From: Hyphomicrobiales bacterium | GTDB taxonomy: Bacteria > Pseudomonadota > Alphaproteobacteria > Rhizobiales > Devosiaceae | Assembly: GCA_027487555.1 (NCBI GenBank) | Contig: JAIYDI010000018.1 | Location: 372,001 to 436,000 of the forward strand | Reading direction: 5' to 3' | Length of the DNA: 64,000 nucleotides | Part shown: in pieces, positions 42,840-52,440 of the stretch | How positions within the stretch are numbered: position 1 is the stretch's first letter | How the letters are laid out: each line of letters starts with the position of its first letter | The notes under the pieces: generated by a model | The model's database searches: none | Seen by the model: only the letters and a program-made list of their open reading frames with translations | Told to the model about the DNA's origin: nothing | Position numbers and translations under genes: made by a program

Positions 42840-44545
42840 GAGACGAAATCGAAGCGGTCGACGTCGAACAGCCCGCGGTCGGTCATCTTGAGATGCGGAA
42901 TCACGGGCAGCGCCATGAACGCCACCTGCAGGAAGGGTTCTGGCAGCGTGCACCCCAGCGCCCAGGCGGCATTGCGCAGCGTGTGCAGCTTTTCGGCGAC
43001 ATTCTCGAAGGGCAGCAGGCTCATCAGCCCGGCGATCGGCAGCGCCAGTTCGGCGGTGATCCGCCCCTCGTCGGCAACGGCGAAGCCGCCACCCAGTTCG
43101 ATCAATCGATTTACGGCGAGCGCCATATCCTCGTCGGTTGCGCCCACCACGGTGATGTTGTGGCTGTCATGCCCGACTGAACTTGCGATGGCCCCGCGTT
43201 TCAGCCCATAGCCCTTGGTGAAGCCCCGCCCGACATTGCCATTGATGCCGTGCCGCTCGATCACCGCGATCTTCAGCACGTCATTGTCGAGGTCGGGCAG
43301 GGTGCCGCGCTCGGAAATCTCCAGAACCGCGGTTTCCCGATAGGTGAGAATGAGGCCGGGTCGCACGGCGATCACGGGAGTATCGTTCTGCCGCGGATTG
43401 GCGGGATACATGAAGGTTGTCGGGCTTACCCGTCGCGCCTTCATTGATGCGAGACCAACGGGGGCAACCGGGCGCCGCGCCGTGAACAGGTCCGGTGTCA
43501 CAAGCCGGCCGCCGGTCATCACATCGGTGACACGGCACTCATCGAGGCTCGAAAGCAGGGCGATATCGGCGCGGTAGCCCGGTGCGACAAGTCCGCGGTC
43601 CTTGAGGCCGAAAATGCGGGCGGCCGAGTGCGAGGCCGCACGGTAGACATGGTGCAGTGGGCAGCCCCGCGCGATCAACCGCCGGATCGAGCTGTCGAGA
43701 TGGCCTTCCTCGAGGATGTCGAGTGGATTGCGGTCATCGGTGCACAGCGCGACATAGGCCGAGGTTTCCGCCGTCAGGATCTCGGCAAGGGCCTCGAGAT
43801 CTTTCGAGACCGAGCCCTCGCGGATGAGGATATGCATGCCCTTCGACAGCTTTTCCCTCGCCTCCGTGGCGGTGGTCGCCTCGTGGTCGGTCCGGATGCC
43901 TGCAGCAAGATAGCCGTTGAGCGCCTTGTCGCTGACCAGGGGCGCGTGCCCATCGATATGTCCACTCTGGAAGGCGACAAGCTTGGCGATGATGCCGGGA
44001 TCGGCAGCGAGCACGCCGGGGAAATTCATCATCTCCGCAAGGCCGATGACCTGGTGATGGGCGCGGAAGCGGATCAGGTCCTCGATCTCGAGCCGTGCGC
44101 CCGCCGTCTCGAAGGGCGTTGCCGGTACGCAGGACGAGAGGTTGACGCGGATATCCATCACGGCGCGCTCGGCGCACTCGAGGAAGTAACGGATTCCATC
44201 CACGCCCAGCACATTGGCGATTTCGTGCGGGTCGCAGATTACCGTCGTCACGCCATGCGGCAGCACGCAGCGCTCGAACTCGAACGGTGTCACAAGTGAC
44301 GATTCGATATGCAGGTGGGTGTCGATGAAGCCGGGTACGGCAAAGCGGTTGTCGCCCTCGATCAAGCGTCTGCCGTTGTAGTAGCCATGCGTGCCGACGA
44401 TCCGGTCCGCGACGATGGCGATGTCGGTATGGGTCACCGCGCCCGTGATCACGTCGAGCATCCGGACGTTCTTGATCACCACATCGGCGGGCTCTTCCCC
44501 GGCCCCAGCCTTGATCATTCGGGTCAGCGTTTCGGCAGACGTCAT
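42836..44545 (-). CDS. ade: Adenine deaminase
   Basis: A 569-residue metal-dependent amidohydrolase converting adenine to hypoxanthine. Motifs: [62 protein letters not shown], and the C-terminal domain with [17 protein letters not shown] 44545 with GAGAGAG upstream gives the family-like start; an in-frame reading from 44605 adds an Arg-rich tail. It completes entry of adenine into the XDH pathway. The stop overlaps the start of the hydrolase gene. No purine riboswitch is evident in the 210-nt leader side. Confidence 0.95.
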   Translation of the reverse strand: MTSAETLTRMIKAGAGEEPADVVIKNVRMLDVITGAVTHTDIAIVADRIVGTHGYYNGRRLIEGDNRFAVPGFIDTHLHIESSLVTPFEFERCVLPHGVTTVICDPHEIANVLGVDGIRYFLECAERAVMDIRVNLSSCVPATPFETAGARLEIEDLIRFRAHHQVIGLAEMMNFPGVLAADPGIIAKLVAFQSGHIDGHAPLVSDKALNGYLAAGIRTDHEATTATEAREKLSKGMHILIREGSVSKDLEALAEILTAETSAYVALCTDDRNPLDILEEGHLDSSIRRLIARGCPLHHVYRAASHSAARIFGLKDRGLVAPGYRADIALLSSLDECRVTDVMTGGRLVTPDLFTARRPVAPVGLASMKARRVSPTTFMYPANPRQNDTPVIAVRPGLILTYRETAVLEISERGTLPDLDNDVLKIAVIERHGINGNVGRGFTKGYGLKRGAIASSVGHDSHNITVVGATDEDMALAVNRLIELGGGFAVADEGRITAELALPIAGLMSLLPFENVAEKLHTLRNAAWALGCTLPEPFLQVAFMALPVIPHLKMTDRGLFDVDRFDFVS

Positions 44546-44755
44546 CGCACTCTCTCGCTTGTTGCCGCGACCCTCGGTCCGGCGCGCCCTCGGGTCAAGA
44601 GGCAAGCGTATCCTTCGCGCGGAACTGCCGGTGCAACGGCTGCGGCAGGCGCCCTAGACGACGGTGTGCTGCGTGCCGGTTCTTGCCGCCATCCATGTGC
44701 CGTCTACCGTCCAGCGCCTCGCCGGCGACTCACCGGGTTGGGCCACGCGCCCGAC

Positions 44756-46216
44756 TCAGGCGGCGGCGTCAGCGTTGCGAACCGGCTCAGGGCGCGCAAG
44801 GTCGGTCTCGTAAAGCCTATAGGTGTTCCGGCCGGATTCCTTGGCTTGGTACAGGGCGAAGTCGGCACGAGCCGGCAGGTCAATGCCATCACGCGCCGCA
44901 TCCTTGGCGATGGCAACACCTATCGACACGCCCACCGACACCTCATGTTCTGCCAGCCTGAAGGGCACTCCGATGGCTTCGATGATGCGCTCGGACAGAT
45001 GCCGGGCCTCGCTCACGGTCTTGATGGCGTTCTGCAGCACGACGAACTCATCACCGCCGAGGCGCGCCACGGCATCCTGGTCACTGAGCAGGGACTTCAG
45101 CCGCATTGCCACCTGACGCAGCAATTCGTCGCCCGCCTCGTGCCCGAGCGTATCGTTCACCTGCTTGAAGCGGTCGAGATCGAGCGCGAGCAGCGCAATT
45201 GGGCTTCCGCCGCGATTGAGGTCTTCCAGCGCCGTTGTCATGCGTTTCTGGAACATGGCGCGGTTGGCGAGTCCGGTGAGTGGATCGTGAAGCGCAAGGT
45301 GCACCGCCTGCTCGCGGGCCTGCTCGAGTTCAGCCGTCGCCTTCCTCAGGCGCCACAGCAGCCGAGCCATCAGCAGCCCGATGATCAGCACCACGGCGGC
45401 AAGTGCCGGCAGGGCTTCGTAGGTCATGCGAACGGCAGGACGGTCGGCCGTCCAGACAAACTTGCCGATGGTGTCGCCGGCAGCGCCGAGGATGGGAACC
45501 ATGGTGTCGCCGTCGGGAATCGGTGCAGCGGCCGGCAGATAGGCGCCGGCGGCGATTGCGGGGATGTCTCCGGCGATCGCCGGGTCGGGGACGGTCAGAA
45601 AGCTGATCGCGACGTAAAGATAGGCGTCAATGGCCTCGATCAGGATATCGTTGCTCTCGCCAAGCAGCGGTACAGCCGACACTATGGCCGGCCGGCCATC
45701 GATCAGGGCTGCGGCGGACGACACGGGAATCTCGGCGATACCTTCGTTATAGGCCGAGATCGCCGCCTGGCCGTTGACCGAGCGATGCTGCGCGACGACC
45801 GGGGCGATTGCTGCCTCGTCCGCAGCATAAGTTTCCGGAGCCACCTTTCCGCCGTTCCGCATGGCGAAAACCGGTTTGAGGTCAGGCGTGAGAAGGTAGG
45901 CGCGGTCAAAGCCGTCCCGTTCGAAGGCATCGGCGCCATAGTTTGCCGCGAGCCAACCCAGGTCGTCCTGTGTCGCGGCGACCACCGCCTCGTCCCAGGC
46001 CCCGTAACCCATCTGCTTGGCAGGCAGGGCGGCTCTCTCGCTCTCGACCATGTGGGTGACCACGCGTTTCTGAATGTCGATGGCGCCAGCGTCGATGCGG
46101 CTTGCGGACCAGAGCATGAACCCGACACAAATCAGGAGCGCGCTGGCGCTTGTGGCGATTACAGGCGCCACGATCTTCACTGTGAAGGACCACCCTCTAT
46201 TTGCATTGCCGGCCAT
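44756..46216 (-). CDS. CHASE4-GGDEF membrane diguanylate cyclase
   Basis: A 486-residue inner-membrane enzyme. A TM helix (IVAPVIATSASALLICVGFML), an extracytoplasmic CHASE4-type sensor (about 40-250; QMGYGAWDEAVVAATQDDLGWLAANYG), a second TM (ALPALAAVVLIIGLLMARLLW), then a GGDEF domain with intact RLGGDEFVVL and DPLTGLANR. It makes cyclic-di-GMP. The allosteric RxxD upstream of GGDEF reads SDQD, so the inhibitory site is absent. GGGAG precedes the ATG. Neighbouring 46350-48548 encodes a paralogue with EAL. Confidence 0.92.
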   Translation of the reverse strand: MAGNANRGWSFTVKIVAPVIATSASALLICVGFMLWSASRIDAGAIDIQKRVVTHMVESERAALPAKQMGYGAWDEAVVAATQDDLGWLAANYGADAFERDGFDRAYLLTPDLKPVFAMRNGGKVAPETYAADEAAIAPVVAQHRSVNGQAAISAYNEGIAEIPVSSAAALIDGRPAIVSAVPLLGESNDILIEAIDAYLYVAISFLTVPDPAIAGDIPAIAAGAYLPAAAPIPDGDTMVPILGAAGDTIGKFVWTADRPAVRMTYEALPALAAVVLIIGLLMARLLWRLRKATAELEQAREQAVHLALHDPLTGLANRAMFQKRMTTALEDLNRGGSPIALLALDLDRFKQVNDTLGHEAGDELLRQVAMRLKSLLSDQDAVARLGGDEFVVLQNAIKTVSEARHLSERIIEAIGVPFRLAEHEVSVGVSIGVAIAKDAARDGIDLPARADFALYQAKESGRNTYRLYETDLARPEPVRNADAAA

Positions 46217-46349
46217 TCGCGTCTCCCAGCCGCAAGCTGTTCTGTTGCGCGGGAGGCTATGAGCACGCCGGGAAACGACTGGTTACCGCCGGGCTCCGGC
46301 GTGGTCCGGTGGTAAACAAGCTCCTGCGGCGAATGCAGCCGTTCGCCGA

Positions 46350-48548
46350 TCAGGCGACCTGCGCCACGCCGCTCGGGGCCCAAAGCCGCTCGAGTTCCTC
46401 GGCCCTGAGCGGAGCGCCGAAGAGATAGCCCTGGAATGTCGTGCAGCCCATCTCGCGCAGCCTTTCGAACTGCTCACGGGTTTCGACGCCCTCGGCCGTC
46501 ACCTCGATGCCGAGTGCATCCGTCAGACGCACCATGGCTTCGACAATTGGTCGGGAGCTGCCGATATCGGCCACTTGGGCGACAAAGGAGCGGTCGATCT
46601 TGATCCGGTCGACAGGGTAGCGACGCAGATAGTTCAGCGAGGAGTAGCCCGTCCCGAAGTCGTCGATGGCGAGCCGCACATTGGCAAGATGCAGGGTGCG
46701 CAGGTTCTCCACCACCGCGGCCTGCTCGTCGAGCAGGATGCTCTCGGTGATTTCGAGCTCGAGGTCCTGTGCCTGCATGCCCGCGTCGTGCAGCACGTCG
46801 AGCACATGCGCGCCAAATCCCGGATGCCTGAATTGTGCGGCCGACACATTGACAGCAAAGCTGCGGCCCGGCCAGCGCGCGCCCATCCGGCAGGTCTCGC
46901 GCAGTACGTACTCGCCGAGTGCCTCGATGAGGCCAGAGGTCTCTGCTACGCCGATGAATTCTGCCGGGGGGACCTGACCGAGGCGCGGATGCTTCCAGCG
47001 CACCAGCGCTTCAGCGCCGACCGGGCGGCTGGAATCGGCTCTGAAAAGCGGCTGGTATGCCACCCAAAGCTGGTCTGTGCTCGCAAGCGCTTCGCGCAGT
47101 TCCGCCTCGATTCGATGGCGCCCCTGCACGCGCTCGTCCATCGCCCCATCATAGAAGACAGCGCGGTTGCGGCCGCTCGCTTTCGCCTCGTAGAGCGCGA
47201 TATCGGCACGCCGCATGATGTCGAGCTGGTCGGTCTCATCGGCTTCGAGCACCACGACGCCGATCGAGACACCCACAAAGGCGTCGGTACCCTCCAGACG
47301 GAAGGGCAGGCGCACGGATTCGATGATTTCCGTCGCCAGCGCCTGCAGTTCGGTCCGTCGCCGCCGGGCCATCAGCGCGAATTCGTCGCCACCGAGTCGT
47401 CCGATCACTTCGCCCGGGCGGAGAAGGGCACTGAGACGGAAGGCCATGGAGCGGATCAGGGTATCTCCCGCCTGATGGCCGAGGGTGTCGTTGACCTGCT
47501 TGAAGCGATCAAGGTCGAGCATCAGCAGGCCGAGCGAGGAGCGCCGTGGCGCGTCGAGCGCCCGCTGGAATTGCGCCTCGAAGCTCAAACGGTTTGGCAG
47601 TCCGGTCAGGGCATCCTGGTTCGCGAGGCGCTCGGCCTCGTTGCGGCGCCCTTCGAGCGCCCGGCTCGACCGCCACAGCCCGATCAGCAGGACGGTGAGC
47701 ATGCCACTCACCAACAGGATGACGCCTACCAGCGCGGGTGCCGTGCTGCGCAGCATCAGTTCGCCCGGACGATAGGCCTCCCACTGGAAGAAGGTCACGA
47801 TACGGCCGGCGCGGTTGGTGACCGGCAGGTTCGCCTCGTGGTTGGTGGGCGGCTCGGTGGTGAAACGACCGGCATCGACGAGATATTTGTCGATCAGGCG
47901 CAGTTCGTAGTCGAGGTCGAGATTGACGATGCTGACCAGCACCGGTTCGTCCCCCGCCCGCACGGCGAGCCTGCCGCTATCGGTCACCACCGGTGTGAGA
48001 CTGACCAGGGCCGGGCCGGTCGGCAGATCGACGAAGTCCGAAATCTGCGGCGGCGTATCGGCATAGCCGCGCGAAGCCAGCATGCGCAGTTCTTCCACCA
48101 GTGGGCGAAGCGGTGGATAGTCGTCCGCAAGCGCGGAGAGTTCGACCTGGCTGCCTTCGTCCCAGGCCAAGGCCGGTGCAATGGCCCCCTTGGTATAGAT
48201 CAAGGAGATATCGTGCTGGAAATACTCGTACATCCAGCTGCCGATATTGCTGTCGAGCCAGCCGTTGTCTCCGTCCGCGATGGCGCGCACGGCATCATCC
48301 CAAATGGTGACGCTCGACTGTTCGCGCGGCAATTGCTGGAGCTGGATGGCGAGCGCGTGGGCAACGCGCTGGGTCTGCGTGTCGAGCCCGGATCGGTCGA
48401 TGTCATTGGCGGACAGGAGGAAAAGCCCCATCGCCAGACCGATCGAGGCGAGGAAGACCAGCAGCACCGAGGCCAGAACGGCGACAGAGAACGATCCGGG
48501 AAAGCGGCGACGTTTATCCTCGATTTCCGGCGGGGCAATGGCGATCAT
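46350..48548 (-). CDS. CHASE4-GGDEF-EAL membrane bifunctional c-di-GMP enzyme
   Basis: A 732-residue membrane protein. TM1 (VAVLASVLLVFLASIGLAMGLFLL), CHASE4 sensor (SSVTIWDDAVRAIADGDNGWLDSNIG), TM2 (ALVGVILLVSGMLTVLLIGLW), then GGDEF (DALTGLPNR, RLGGDEFALM) and a complete EAL domain (GAEALVRWKHPRLG, AIDDFGTGYSSLNYLRRYPVDRIKIDRSF, TAEGVET). EAL residues suggest an active phosphodiesterase; GGDEF is also canonical, so net activity is unknown. ATG 48548 is preferred; further upstream codons are not homologous. Confidence 0.93.
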   Translation of the reverse strand: MIAIAPPEIEDKRRRFPGSFSVAVLASVLLVFLASIGLAMGLFLLSANDIDRSGLDTQTQRVAHALAIQLQQLPREQSSVTIWDDAVRAIADGDNGWLDSNIGSWMYEYFQHDISLIYTKGAIAPALAWDEGSQVELSALADDYPPLRPLVEELRMLASRGYADTPPQISDFVDLPTGPALVSLTPVVTDSGRLAVRAGDEPVLVSIVNLDLDYELRLIDKYLVDAGRFTTEPPTNHEANLPVTNRAGRIVTFFQWEAYRPGELMLRSTAPALVGVILLVSGMLTVLLIGLWRSSRALEGRRNEAERLANQDALTGLPNRLSFEAQFQRALDAPRRSSLGLLMLDLDRFKQVNDTLGHQAGDTLIRSMAFRLSALLRPGEVIGRLGGDEFALMARRRRTELQALATEIIESVRLPFRLEGTDAFVGVSIGVVVLEADETDQLDIMRRADIALYEAKASGRNRAVFYDGAMDERVQGRHRIEAELREALASTDQLWVAYQPLFRADSSRPVGAEALVRWKHPRLGQVPPAEFIGVAETSGLIEALGEYVLRETCRMGARWPGRSFAVNVSAAQFRHPGFGAHVLDVLHDAGMQAQDLELEITESILLDEQAAVVENLRTLHLANVRLAIDDFGTGYSSLNYLRRYPVDRIKIDRSFVAQVADIGSSRPIVEAMVRLTDALGIEVTAEGVETREQFERLREMGCTTFQGYLFGAPLRAEELERLWAPSGVAQVA

Positions 48549-48582
48549 CCGTTCACCATAGCGGCACGGGTTTGCCACAAGG

Positions 48583-49884
48583 TTACCTCGACCTGCGCAA
48601 CTCGCCGCCGTCGCCGGCCTCATCGGGCCGATCCTTGAACAGCACTTCCCGATCCTGGGTGAAATTGGCAAGCAGCGGCAGCGCGGCGCCGCCCATGGCG
48701 CGTGCCGCAGCGCCGATCGTCCCGGCCACGAGGCGGAAGGGTGTCAGGCCGCGCAGGTTCGAGCGGTCGAGCACGGCGCGGGTTGCGTCGATCAGTTCCT
48801 GCCGCACCGAGATCGGGAAAGCCCCGTCTATCAACACATTCTGCACATCAACGACTGCCACCGCCGCTATGATCGCCTGCGCCAGGCTCTCGGCTGCCTC
48901 GCCAATCCATTCCGAGAGCAGCGGACCGGCAGCGTCGCCCCAGTCGTCGGGAGATTGCCAGAGAAACTCGGACGGCAGTCCCGCCGCCACCAGCTTCCGC
49001 TCGAGCACATAGATCGATGCATAGTTGACGAGCTGGGGGAGGGGCTCCAAGCCGTCGCTGCGGCCGCGATAGGAGGGCATGGAGCCAAGCGCCGCAGCAT
49101 TCTGGCTCCGGCCTGGAAACAGGTGGCCGTCAAGCACCAGTCCGCCCCCCACGAAGGACCCAACATAGACATAGAGATAGTCCGGAAAGTCCGCGCCTGA
49201 GCCGAACATCAGTTCGGCAGCGCAGGCGGCCGTAATGTCATTGGAGAAATAGACCGGCCAGGGGCAGAACTCGGCAACCAGTCTTCGGACGTCTACATCG
49301 CGCCACGCGTCGATCGCCTCGCGCGGCGCGCCGATTTCCTCGTGCCAGGTCCAGATTTCGAAAGGTGCTGCGATGCCGAGGCCCGTGATGCGCTTCTGCA
49401 GCCGGTGAGGCAGCTTCGCCAACAGCTTCTCGATGCCCAGCCGGGTGAAGCGGCGGATGCCTTCGGGCGTCGGGTAGGCATAGGTTTCATGGACGAGCTC
49501 GATGATCTCCCCGGTGAAGTTGATGAGGTAAAGATCGGCGCTGCGCCGGCCCAGCTTCAGGCCCAGGCTGAAGGCGCCTTCGGGCCTGAGCGAATAGGGC
49601 ACCAGCGGCTGGCCGACCTTGCCCCGCTGCGGCGCGCCGCGCGACAACAGTCCATCGGCTTCGAGAGCATTGGTGATGATCGAGACCGTCTGCGGCGACA
49701 GGCCGGTCATGCGTGCCAGATCCGCTTTTGGCACTTCGCCGTGCCGCCTGATGAGCGACAGCACCAGCCGCTCGTTATAGAGCCGCACGCCGGTCTGGTT
49801 TGTGCCCCGGCTTGCTGTCACGTCTTGGGTTGTCGCTCGGCGCCTTGGTGTCTGGCCCGTCAAGATTGCCCTGCTCCTACGCAT
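48583..49884 (-). CDS. ROK-family transcriptional repressor (FrcR-like)
   Basis: A 433-residue regulator. The N-terminal winged HTH (about 35-90; VLSLIRRHGEVPKADLARMTGLSPQTVSIITNALEADGLL) is followed by a ROK sugar-kinase-like domain (FSLGLKLGRRSADLYLINF, GLGIAAPFEIWTW, VYFSNDITAACAAELMFG, GSFVGGGLVLDGHLFPG). The CxCGxxGC-type zinc motif of ROK proteins is not seen. It is divergent from frcB, the arrangement of frcR in Sinorhizobium, so it probably represses the FrcBCA operon via the inverted repeat at 50006-50044. Confidence 0.9.
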   Translation of the reverse strand: MRRSRAILTGQTPRRRATTQDVTASRGTNQTGVRLYNERLVLSLIRRHGEVPKADLARMTGLSPQTVSIITNALEADGLLSRGAPQRGKVGQPLVPYSLRPEGAFSLGLKLGRRSADLYLINFTGEIIELVHETYAYPTPEGIRRFTRLGIEKLLAKLPHRLQKRITGLGIAAPFEIWTWHEEIGAPREAIDAWRDVDVRRLVAEFCPWPVYFSNDITAACAAELMFGSGADFPDYLYVYVGSFVGGGLVLDGHLFPGRSQNAAALGSMPSYRGRSDGLEPLPQLVNYASIYVLERKLVAAGLPSEFLWQSPDDWGDAAGPLLSEWIGEAAESLAQAIIAAVAVVDVQNVLIDGAFPISVRQELIDATRAVLDRSNLRGLTPFRLVAGTIGAAARAMGGAALPLLANFTQDREVLFKDRPDEAGDGGELRRSR

Positions 49885-50005
49885 TGTCCATGCGACTCCA
49901 GCGCGTTGGCGCGGGTCTTTGCAAGCCCCGCCAAGGCCAATCCGTCAACAAAATGCAGGGTGTGTTCACCCCTCCCTGCCTAAAACATGCGCAAACGGGG
50001 AGATG

Positions 50006-50044
50006 CTGTCAATTAATAACTCCACTGGATTTGCTTATTGACAG
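50006..50044. promoter_or_regulatory. Candidate ROK operator
   Basis: CTGTCAATTAATAA (50006-50019) and TTATTGACAG (50035-50044) form an imperfect AT-rich inverted repeat in the 272-nt gap between the ROK gene and frcB. The right arm overlaps the -35 hexamer of the frcB promoter, as expected for a repressor site. AT-rich arms are usual for ROK operators. Confidence 0.6.
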
Positions 50045-50066
50045 TCCGTAGGCGTTGCGCTGTTAT
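50038..50066 (+). promoter_or_regulatory. Sigma-70-type promoter of frcB
   Basis: A consensus -35 TTGACA (50038-50043), a 17-bp spacer and -10 TGTTAT (50061-50066) are found 91 bp before the frcB start. It overlaps the likely ROK operator. Confidence 0.65.
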
Positions 50067-50073
50067 CGGTTTC

Positions 50074-50107
50074 GGAAAACGGCGAGCCCAAAGGGCGGTC
50101 GTTTTCC
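50074..50107 (+). promoter_or_regulatory. 5'-leader hairpin of frcB mRNA
   Basis: GGAAAACG (50074-50081) pairs perfectly with CGTTTTCC (50100-50107), with an inner GCCC-AAA-GGGC stem. It would form just after the predicted transcription start and may stabilise the abundant binding-protein message. Confidence 0.5.
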
Positions 50108-50156
50108 CCCGTGTCGTGGCGGCAGCCGCCCCTCGGGTCTCAATGGGAGGACATCG

Positions 50157-51182
50157 ATGAAACTGAATTTGCTCGCCGCAGCCTCTGCTGCGGTCGTCGC
50201 CGGGTTTATGCTCGCGGGCTCCGCTCAGGCCGCCGGCGTCGGCGCCTGCCTCATCACCAAGACCGACACCAACCCCTTCTTCGTCAAGATGAAGGAAGGC
50301 GCGCAGGCCAAGGCGGCCGAGCTCGGAGTCGATCTCAAGACCTATGCCGGTAAGGTCGATGGCGACCATGACAGTCAGGTTGCCGCAATCGAATCCTGCA
50401 TCGCCGATGGTGCCAAGGGTATCCTGATCGCTGCGTCCGACACCAAGGCCATCGTCGATTCCGTCAAGAAGGCTCAGGCGGCCGGCATGGTGGTAATCGC
50501 GCTCGACACCCCGCTCGATCCGATCGATGCGGCCGACGCGACCTTCGCAACCGACAATCTCGAAGCCGGCAAGCTGATCGGCGCCTGGGCCGCGGCTACG
50601 CTGGGCGACAAGGCCAAGGATGCCAAGATCGGCTTCCTCGACCTCACACCCTCGCAGCCAACCGTCGACGTGCTGCGCGACCAGGGCTTCATGATCGGCT
50701 TCGGTATCGATCCCAAGGACCCGAACAAGATCGGCGACGAAGACGATCCGCGCATCGTTGGCCATGACGTGACCAACGGTAATGAAGAAGGTGGCCGCAA
50801 GGCCATGGAAAACCTTCTGCAGAAGGATTCCGGCATCACCGTGATCCACACCATCAACGAGCCTGCCGCGGTGGGTGCGTACCAGGCGCTCAAGGCCGTC
50901 GGTCTCGAGAGCCAGGTGCTGATCGTGTCCGTCGACGGTGGCTGCCCGGGCGTCCAGGCTGTGGCCGAGGGCGTCATCGGCGCCACCTCGCAGCAATACC
51001 CGCTGATGATGGCTGCCTATGGCATCGAGGCGATCAAGACATGGGCCGATACCGGCGCGAAGCCGAAGCCCACCGAAGGCAAGGCCTTCTTCGACACCGG
51101 CGTCAACCTCGTCACCGACAAGCCGGCCGCTGGCGTGCCCTCGATTGACACCAAGGAAGGCACTGCCAAGTGCTGGGGTTGA
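50157..51182 (+). CDS. frcB: Sugar ABC transporter periplasmic binding protein (FrcB-like)
   Basis: A 341-residue periplasmic binding protein with a signal peptide ([19 protein letters not shown] ... AQAAG). [60 protein letters not shown] and [18 protein letters not shown] closely match rhizobial FrcB, which binds fructose (also mannose and ribose). GGGAGGAC lies before ATG 50157. Downstream polyol dehydrogenases rather than a kinase leave open a different ligand (a polyol or another sugar). Confidence 0.93.
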   Translation: MKLNLLAAASAAVVAGFMLAGSAQAAGVGACLITKTDTNPFFVKMKEGAQAKAAELGVDLKTYAGKVDGDHDSQVAAIESCIADGAKGILIAASDTKAIVDSVKKAQAAGMVVIALDTPLDPIDAADATFATDNLEAGKLIGAWAAATLGDKAKDAKIGFLDLTPSQPTVDVLRDQGFMIGFGIDPKDPNKIGDEDDPRIVGHDVTNGNEEGGRKAMENLLQKDSGITVIHTINEPAAVGAYQALKAVGLESQVLIVSVDGGCPGVQAVAEGVIGATSQQYPLMMAAYGIEAIKTWADTGAKPKPTEGKAFFDTGVNLVTDKPAAGVPSIDTKEGTAKCWG

Positions 51183-51283
51183 TCAGCTGGGGTTGATCCC
51201 CGGCACCGGCAGGTAGATCATCCCGCCTGAACAAGACGGGGAGGGGGCCCTCAGGTTCTCTCCCCGCAAACCGACAAGATCTG

Positions 51284-51321
51284 GGGCATTTCATCTTTTC
51301 GATTTGGAAGCGGAAATGCCC
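51284..51321 (+). terminator. Intercistronic hairpin between frcB and frcC
   Basis: GGGCATTTC (51284-51292) and GAAATGCCC (51313-51321) are perfect arms around a 20-nt loop in the 196-nt gap, followed by CTTTGG. A hairpin here is typical for lowering permease expression relative to the binding protein by attenuation or 3' protection. Confidence 0.6.
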
Positions 51322-51378
51322 TTTGGCCGGCAACGACCGGCCGTTGCCCGCATCGTCGGGACACCAAGGGGGGAGGGC

Positions 51379-52440
51379 ATGGCCCAGCCACAGGATTTCG
51401 AAAAGGTCGTCGAGCAGAGCGACACCAGTGTCGCGAGTTTCGCCGAGCACCGCTCGCTGCTGACCCGCATCCAGCATTTCCTGCATTCGAATCCGGCCGC
51501 CGTGCCGTTGATTGTGCTTGTGCTGTCGATCGTCATCTTCGGCATTTCGATCGGGCCGAAATTCTTCTCGTCCTATACACTCACGCTCATTCTGCAGCAG
51601 ATCGCCGTCGTGGGTATCCTCGGCGCAGCGCAGACGCTCATCATCCTGACCGCCGGCATCGATCTTTCCATCGGCGTCGTCATGGTGATTTCAGCGGTGG
51701 TGATGGGCAATTGCGTTGTGCACTACGGCATGCCTGCCCCGCTTGCGATCCTTGTCGGTCTCGGTGCGGGTACATTGGCCGGCATGCTCAATGGCGTGCT
51801 CGTCGCCATCATGAAGCTGCCGCCCTTCATCGTGACGCTCGGTACGTGGAACATCGTCATGGCGACGAATTTCATCTATTCAGCCAACGAGACGCTGCGC
51901 GAGGCCGATATCACCGCGCAGACGACAGCGCTGCATTTCTTCGGCAGCAGCTTCAAGCTCGGCACGGCGGTGTTCACCTTTGGTGTCATCGGGATGGTGC
52001 TGCTGGTTCTGGTGCTTTGGTACGTGCTCAACCATACGGCCTGGGGCCGTCACCTCTATGCGGTGGGTGATGATCCGGACGCTGCTCAGCTCTCCGGCAT
52101 CCGCGTCAATCGCGTTCTGATCTCAGTCTATGGCCTTGCGGGGCTGATCGCCGGGCTCGCCGCCTGGGTGTCGATCGGGCGCAACGGTTCGATTTCTCCC
52201 TCCGCGGCCGTCACCGACTATAACCTCCAGGCCATCACAGCTGCGGTTATCGGCGGTATCTCCCTCTTCGGCGGACGGGGCTCAATCCTTGGAACATTGT
52301 TTGGCGCAATGATTGTCGGCGTGGTCTCGATGGGTCTCAACATGCTGGGCGCCGATCCGCAGTGGAAGGTGCTGCTCACCGGCGTGCTGATCATCGGCGC
52401 AGTGGCGCTCGACCAGTGGATCAGAAAGGTGTCGGCATGA
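51379..52440 (+). CDS. frcC: Sugar ABC transporter permease (FrcC-like)
   Basis: A 353-residue BPD_transp_2 permease with about 8-10 membrane segments and a cytoplasmic N-terminal extension of about 40 residues (FEKVVEQSDTSVASFAEHRS) as in FrcC. Landmarks: LGAAQTLIILTAGIDLSIGVVM, LPPFIVTLGTWNIVMATNFIYS, GRHLYAVGDDPDAAQLSGI and AVIGGISLFGGRGSILGTLFG. GGAGGGC precedes ATG 51379. The stop overlaps the frcA start by 4 nt. Confidence 0.92.
   Translation: MAQPQDFEKVVEQSDTSVASFAEHRSLLTRIQHFLHSNPAAVPLIVLVLSIVIFGISIGPKFFSSYTLTLILQQIAVVGILGAAQTLIILTAGIDLSIGVVMVISAVVMGNCVVHYGMPAPLAILVGLGAGTLAGMLNGVLVAIMKLPPFIVTLGTWNIVMATNFIYSANETLREADITAQTTALHFFGSSFKLGTAVFTFGVIGMVLLVLVLWYVLNHTAWGRHLYAVGDDPDAAQLSGIRVNRVLISVYGLAGLIAGLAAWVSIGRNGSISPSAAVTDYNLQAITAAVIGGISLFGGRGSILGTLFGAMIVGVVSMGLNMLGADPQWKVLLTGVLIIGAVALDQWIRKVSA

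Noticed and set aside
44546-44755. Purine riboswitch before ade
   Set aside because: No conserved three-way-junction sequence of the purine class could be seen, and the class is rare in alphaproteobacteria.
44309-48638. Two long plus-strand open frames opposite ade and the c-di-GMP genes
   Set aside because: The minus-strand proteins have intact Ade, GGDEF and EAL motifs; the plus-strand readings are shadow frames.
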